This document shows positions 63,431-64,000 of a DNA stretch of 64,000 nt, piece after piece. How positions within the stretch are numbered: the stretch's first letter is position 1; each line of letters starts with the position of its first letter. The stretch covers positions 30,489,541-30,553,540 of the forward strand of contig BTRK01000004.1 in NCBI GenBank assembly GCA_036245805.1, in the 5' to 3' direction. Origin of the DNA: Pristionchus mayeri. Lineage: Eukaryota; Nematoda; Chromadorea; Rhabditida; Neodiplogasteridae. The position numbers and the translations under genes are program-made. The notes under the pieces are model-generated. The model did not search any database. It saw only the letters and a program-made list of their open reading frames with translations, and was not told where the DNA came from.

Positions 63431-64000
63431 TTATCTCTCGTGCACACGACGGATCGGATCACTAGGGTGCAAGAACTGCAAAGAATACTATTCTTCCAAA
63501 TTTTGCTTTGTACACCCAGACCACGGCATCATTCTTGAATAAACAAAACAATAACAACAACAACACAACTCACTGCTTCCCCTCCGAATCTCTGCTCTGC
63601 CTCAGCCAATGCGGTTTCTTCGTACTTCTTCAGGGTCAGTTCAATTCGCTCGATCTGGGAGAGGAGAGATATTACGATGTCACTAGACAAACGTCTCCTA
63701 GCATCTAGCATCCACTCAGTTTAACCATCTGCCGCTTTAGTGTTACACTTTTTTTTCATTTTAATTAAGTACGAACTCTTCGTAGACGTCTTCGGAGGAA
63801 GCACGTCCAGAAATGCTTCATCAGTCCGTTCACCTTAATTATTTGCTCTTTTTTATGGTCACCTCGTGAAACCAAAATCCACCTATCCAGTTTTCCCACA
63901 ACTACTTCTATATTCATGGTGTATCTGCCCATTCCGCCGTTTTCCATTCGTCGCCCCACCATCTGCACTCCACTCACCGCATCATGCACCACTCGTATCT
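63431..64000 (-). CDS. 3' end of an unidentified gene, continues beyond window
   Basis: Minus-strand exons 63978-64000 (partial), 63574-63654 and 63431-63475 join in phase and end in TAA at 63431. The middle exon reads IERIELTLKKYEETALAEAE then QRFGGEA, a charged helix that is probably coiled coil; the last reads FLHPSDPIRRVHER. Splice sites GTGAGT and CTCCCAG/TTTGCAG are good. No family recognised from 49 residues. Confidence 0.55.

Overview
The window is nuclear DNA of a nematode. The evidence is short GT-AG introns with TTTCAG-type acceptors, a chemoreceptor of the nematode STR superfamily, likely trans-splice acceptors just upstream of start codons, and many mariner, hAT, RTE and fold-back elements. 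The very small exons (about 90 nt on average) resemble diplogastrids such as Pristionchus; that placement is inference.

Layout. Positions 1-1356 hold the 3' end of a TAK1/MOM-4-like protein kinase gene (+). Positions 1553-5073 are a composite element with inverted repeats containing a 5'-truncated RTE-type LINE (-) and a small secreted-protein gene or pseudogene (-). Positions 5.1-19.6 kb are gene-poor: dispersed repeats, a 3.4-kb long-inverted-repeat element with a tandem-repeat core (9665-13053), a possible cysteine-rich peptide gene (13931-14381) and a pyrimidine-rich leader region.

The dominant feature is one plus-strand gene at 19634-57804. I could follow it through 121 exons that all join in phase (10,851 nt, 3,616 codons plus stop). 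It encodes a giant single-pass membrane protein: signal peptide, C-type lectin, LDLa, three CUB, sushi repeats, EGF, discoidin-type, HYR, GCC2/GCC3, 14 tandem EGF, laminin-G/pentraxin-like, a second HYR-sushi-GCC2/3 set, EGF, transmembrane helix, cytoplasmic tail. The order and size match Drosophila Uninflatable and its nematode counterparts. Its introns carry an initiator tRNA-Met gene, three mariner-type insertions, a hAT-type element with 8-bp target duplication, two near-identical palindromic elements, and a complete nine-exon gene on the opposite strand for a four-helix membrane protein (37606-42754).

Downstream lie another fold-back element (58757-59883), a ten-exon STR-type GPCR gene (60348-61945, 320 aa), a possible small secreted peptide (-), an exact 32-bp array of palindromes (62824-62939), and the 3' end of an unidentified gene on the minus strand running off the right edge. 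Exon calls come from hand translation with phase checks; no transcript data or database search was available.
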